A stretch of 64,000 nucleotides of DNA from Paenibacillus mucilaginosus 3016. Its GTDB lineage: Bacteria; Bacillota; Bacilli; Paenibacillales; NBRC-103111. The translations under genes were made by a program, and so were the position numbers. Location of the stretch: NCBI RefSeq assembly GCF_000250655.1, contig NC_016935.1:7024001-7088000 (forward strand), read 5' to 3'. The notes below the pieces were generated by a model. It made no database searches and was not told the DNA's origin. It saw only the letters and a program-made list of their open reading frames with translations. Below, in pieces: positions 63,841-64,000 of the stretch. Positions within the stretch are counted from its first letter, which is position 1; each line of letters starts with the position of its first letter.

Positions 63841-64000
63841 TTAGGATTTGGATTCTTCTTCCTCTTCGTCGAACTCTTCCATCAGGGTGTTGAAGGTTTC
63901 CTCGACGATGTTCCATTCTTCTTCGTCGTCAATAGTGTAGAGCTGCAGATCGTCGCCGTCTTCTTCATAGCGGAACGCATACACTTCGTCGGATTCCTCA
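63841..64000 (-). CDS. DUF1292 acidic protein YrzB-like (partial)
   Basis: The last 52 codons of a gene that continues past the window. The visible part is VYAFRYEEDGDDLQLYTIDD, then EEEWNIVEETFNTLMEEFDE and a Glu/Ser tail ending at TAA 63841-63843. It matches the C-terminal half of YrzB-type DUF1292 proteins. About 60 bases separate it from the second DUF1292 gene. Confidence 0.8.
   Translation of the reverse strand, partial: EESDEVYAFRYEEDGDDLQLYTIDDEEEWNIVEETFNTLMEEFDEEEEESKS

Overview
The window looks like a chromosomal segment of a high-GC Paenibacillus-type Firmicute, with Paenibacillus mucilaginosus-like species the best guess. The reasons are the strong AGGAGG ribosome sites, frequent GTG/TTG starts, an LplA/LplB-type sugar ABC system with a membrane-bound AraC regulator, the pdhABCD order with a LipL-type octanoyltransferase nearby, the Gram-positive pel exopolysaccharide genes, and the mltG-trhP1-trhP2 order shared with Bacillus subtilis. 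No rRNA, tRNA, complete insertion sequence, prophage or CRISPR array was seen.

Layout. 1-5.0 kb: a reverse-strand sugar-uptake locus (membrane AraC regulator, solute-binding lipoprotein, permease with disrupted frame running off the edge). 5.3-8 kb: YitT-type membrane protein and divergent Lrp regulator, an array of seven palindromes, and a GrpB-family gene. 8-13.9 kb: a two-gene secreted 5'-nucleotidase operon behind three PhoP-box-like repeats. 14-16.1 kb: a STAND-ATPase/LuxR regulator divergent from two tiny paralogous secreted peptides ending in an aromatic cluster; this is the best candidate for an undescribed signalling system. 16.1-23 kb: membrane protein, SCP2-like protein and long-chain acyl-CoA ligase behind a cre-like site, a DUF429 protein, an unknown duplicated-domain protein, and a CrtI/retinol-saturase-like oxidoreductase. 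23.6-28.6 kb: a TetR-HlyD-ABC2 permease-exported protein operon. 28.8-33.3 kb: GH36 alpha-galactosidase, a frameshifted diguanylate cyclase, and an anchored unknown protein. 33.5-41.4 kb: pdhABCD, an esterase and lipL, with decayed tandem copies of both flanking 3' ends between the last two. 41.8-45 kb: DUF2157 and GDYXXLXY membrane proteins and a Tat-type metallophosphatase. 45.2-53.7 kb: the pel cluster. 53.9-59.4 kb: histidine kinase, class B penicillin-binding protein and chemoreceptor. 59.9-64 kb: trhP2, trhP1, mltG and two DUF1292 genes.

How the genes work together. The pel cluster has a stand-alone receiver, then PelD (degenerate GGDEF with an RxxD site), PelE-like, a DUF2194 deacetylase, PelF and PelG, all tightly overlapping. 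A separate GH114-like hydrolase reads away from it. Together they suggest a c-di-GMP-gated cationic exopolysaccharide with its own processing enzymes. The histidine kinase just downstream has no adjacent partner and could feed the receiver. LipL would lipoylate the E2 made by pdhC a few kilobases away.

Four genes (permease, diguanylate cyclase, trhP2, trhP1) carry one-base frame disruptions. Because trhP1 and trhP2 are adjacent housekeeping genes, base-calling error is at least as likely as real decay, and this should be settled before calling them pseudogenes.
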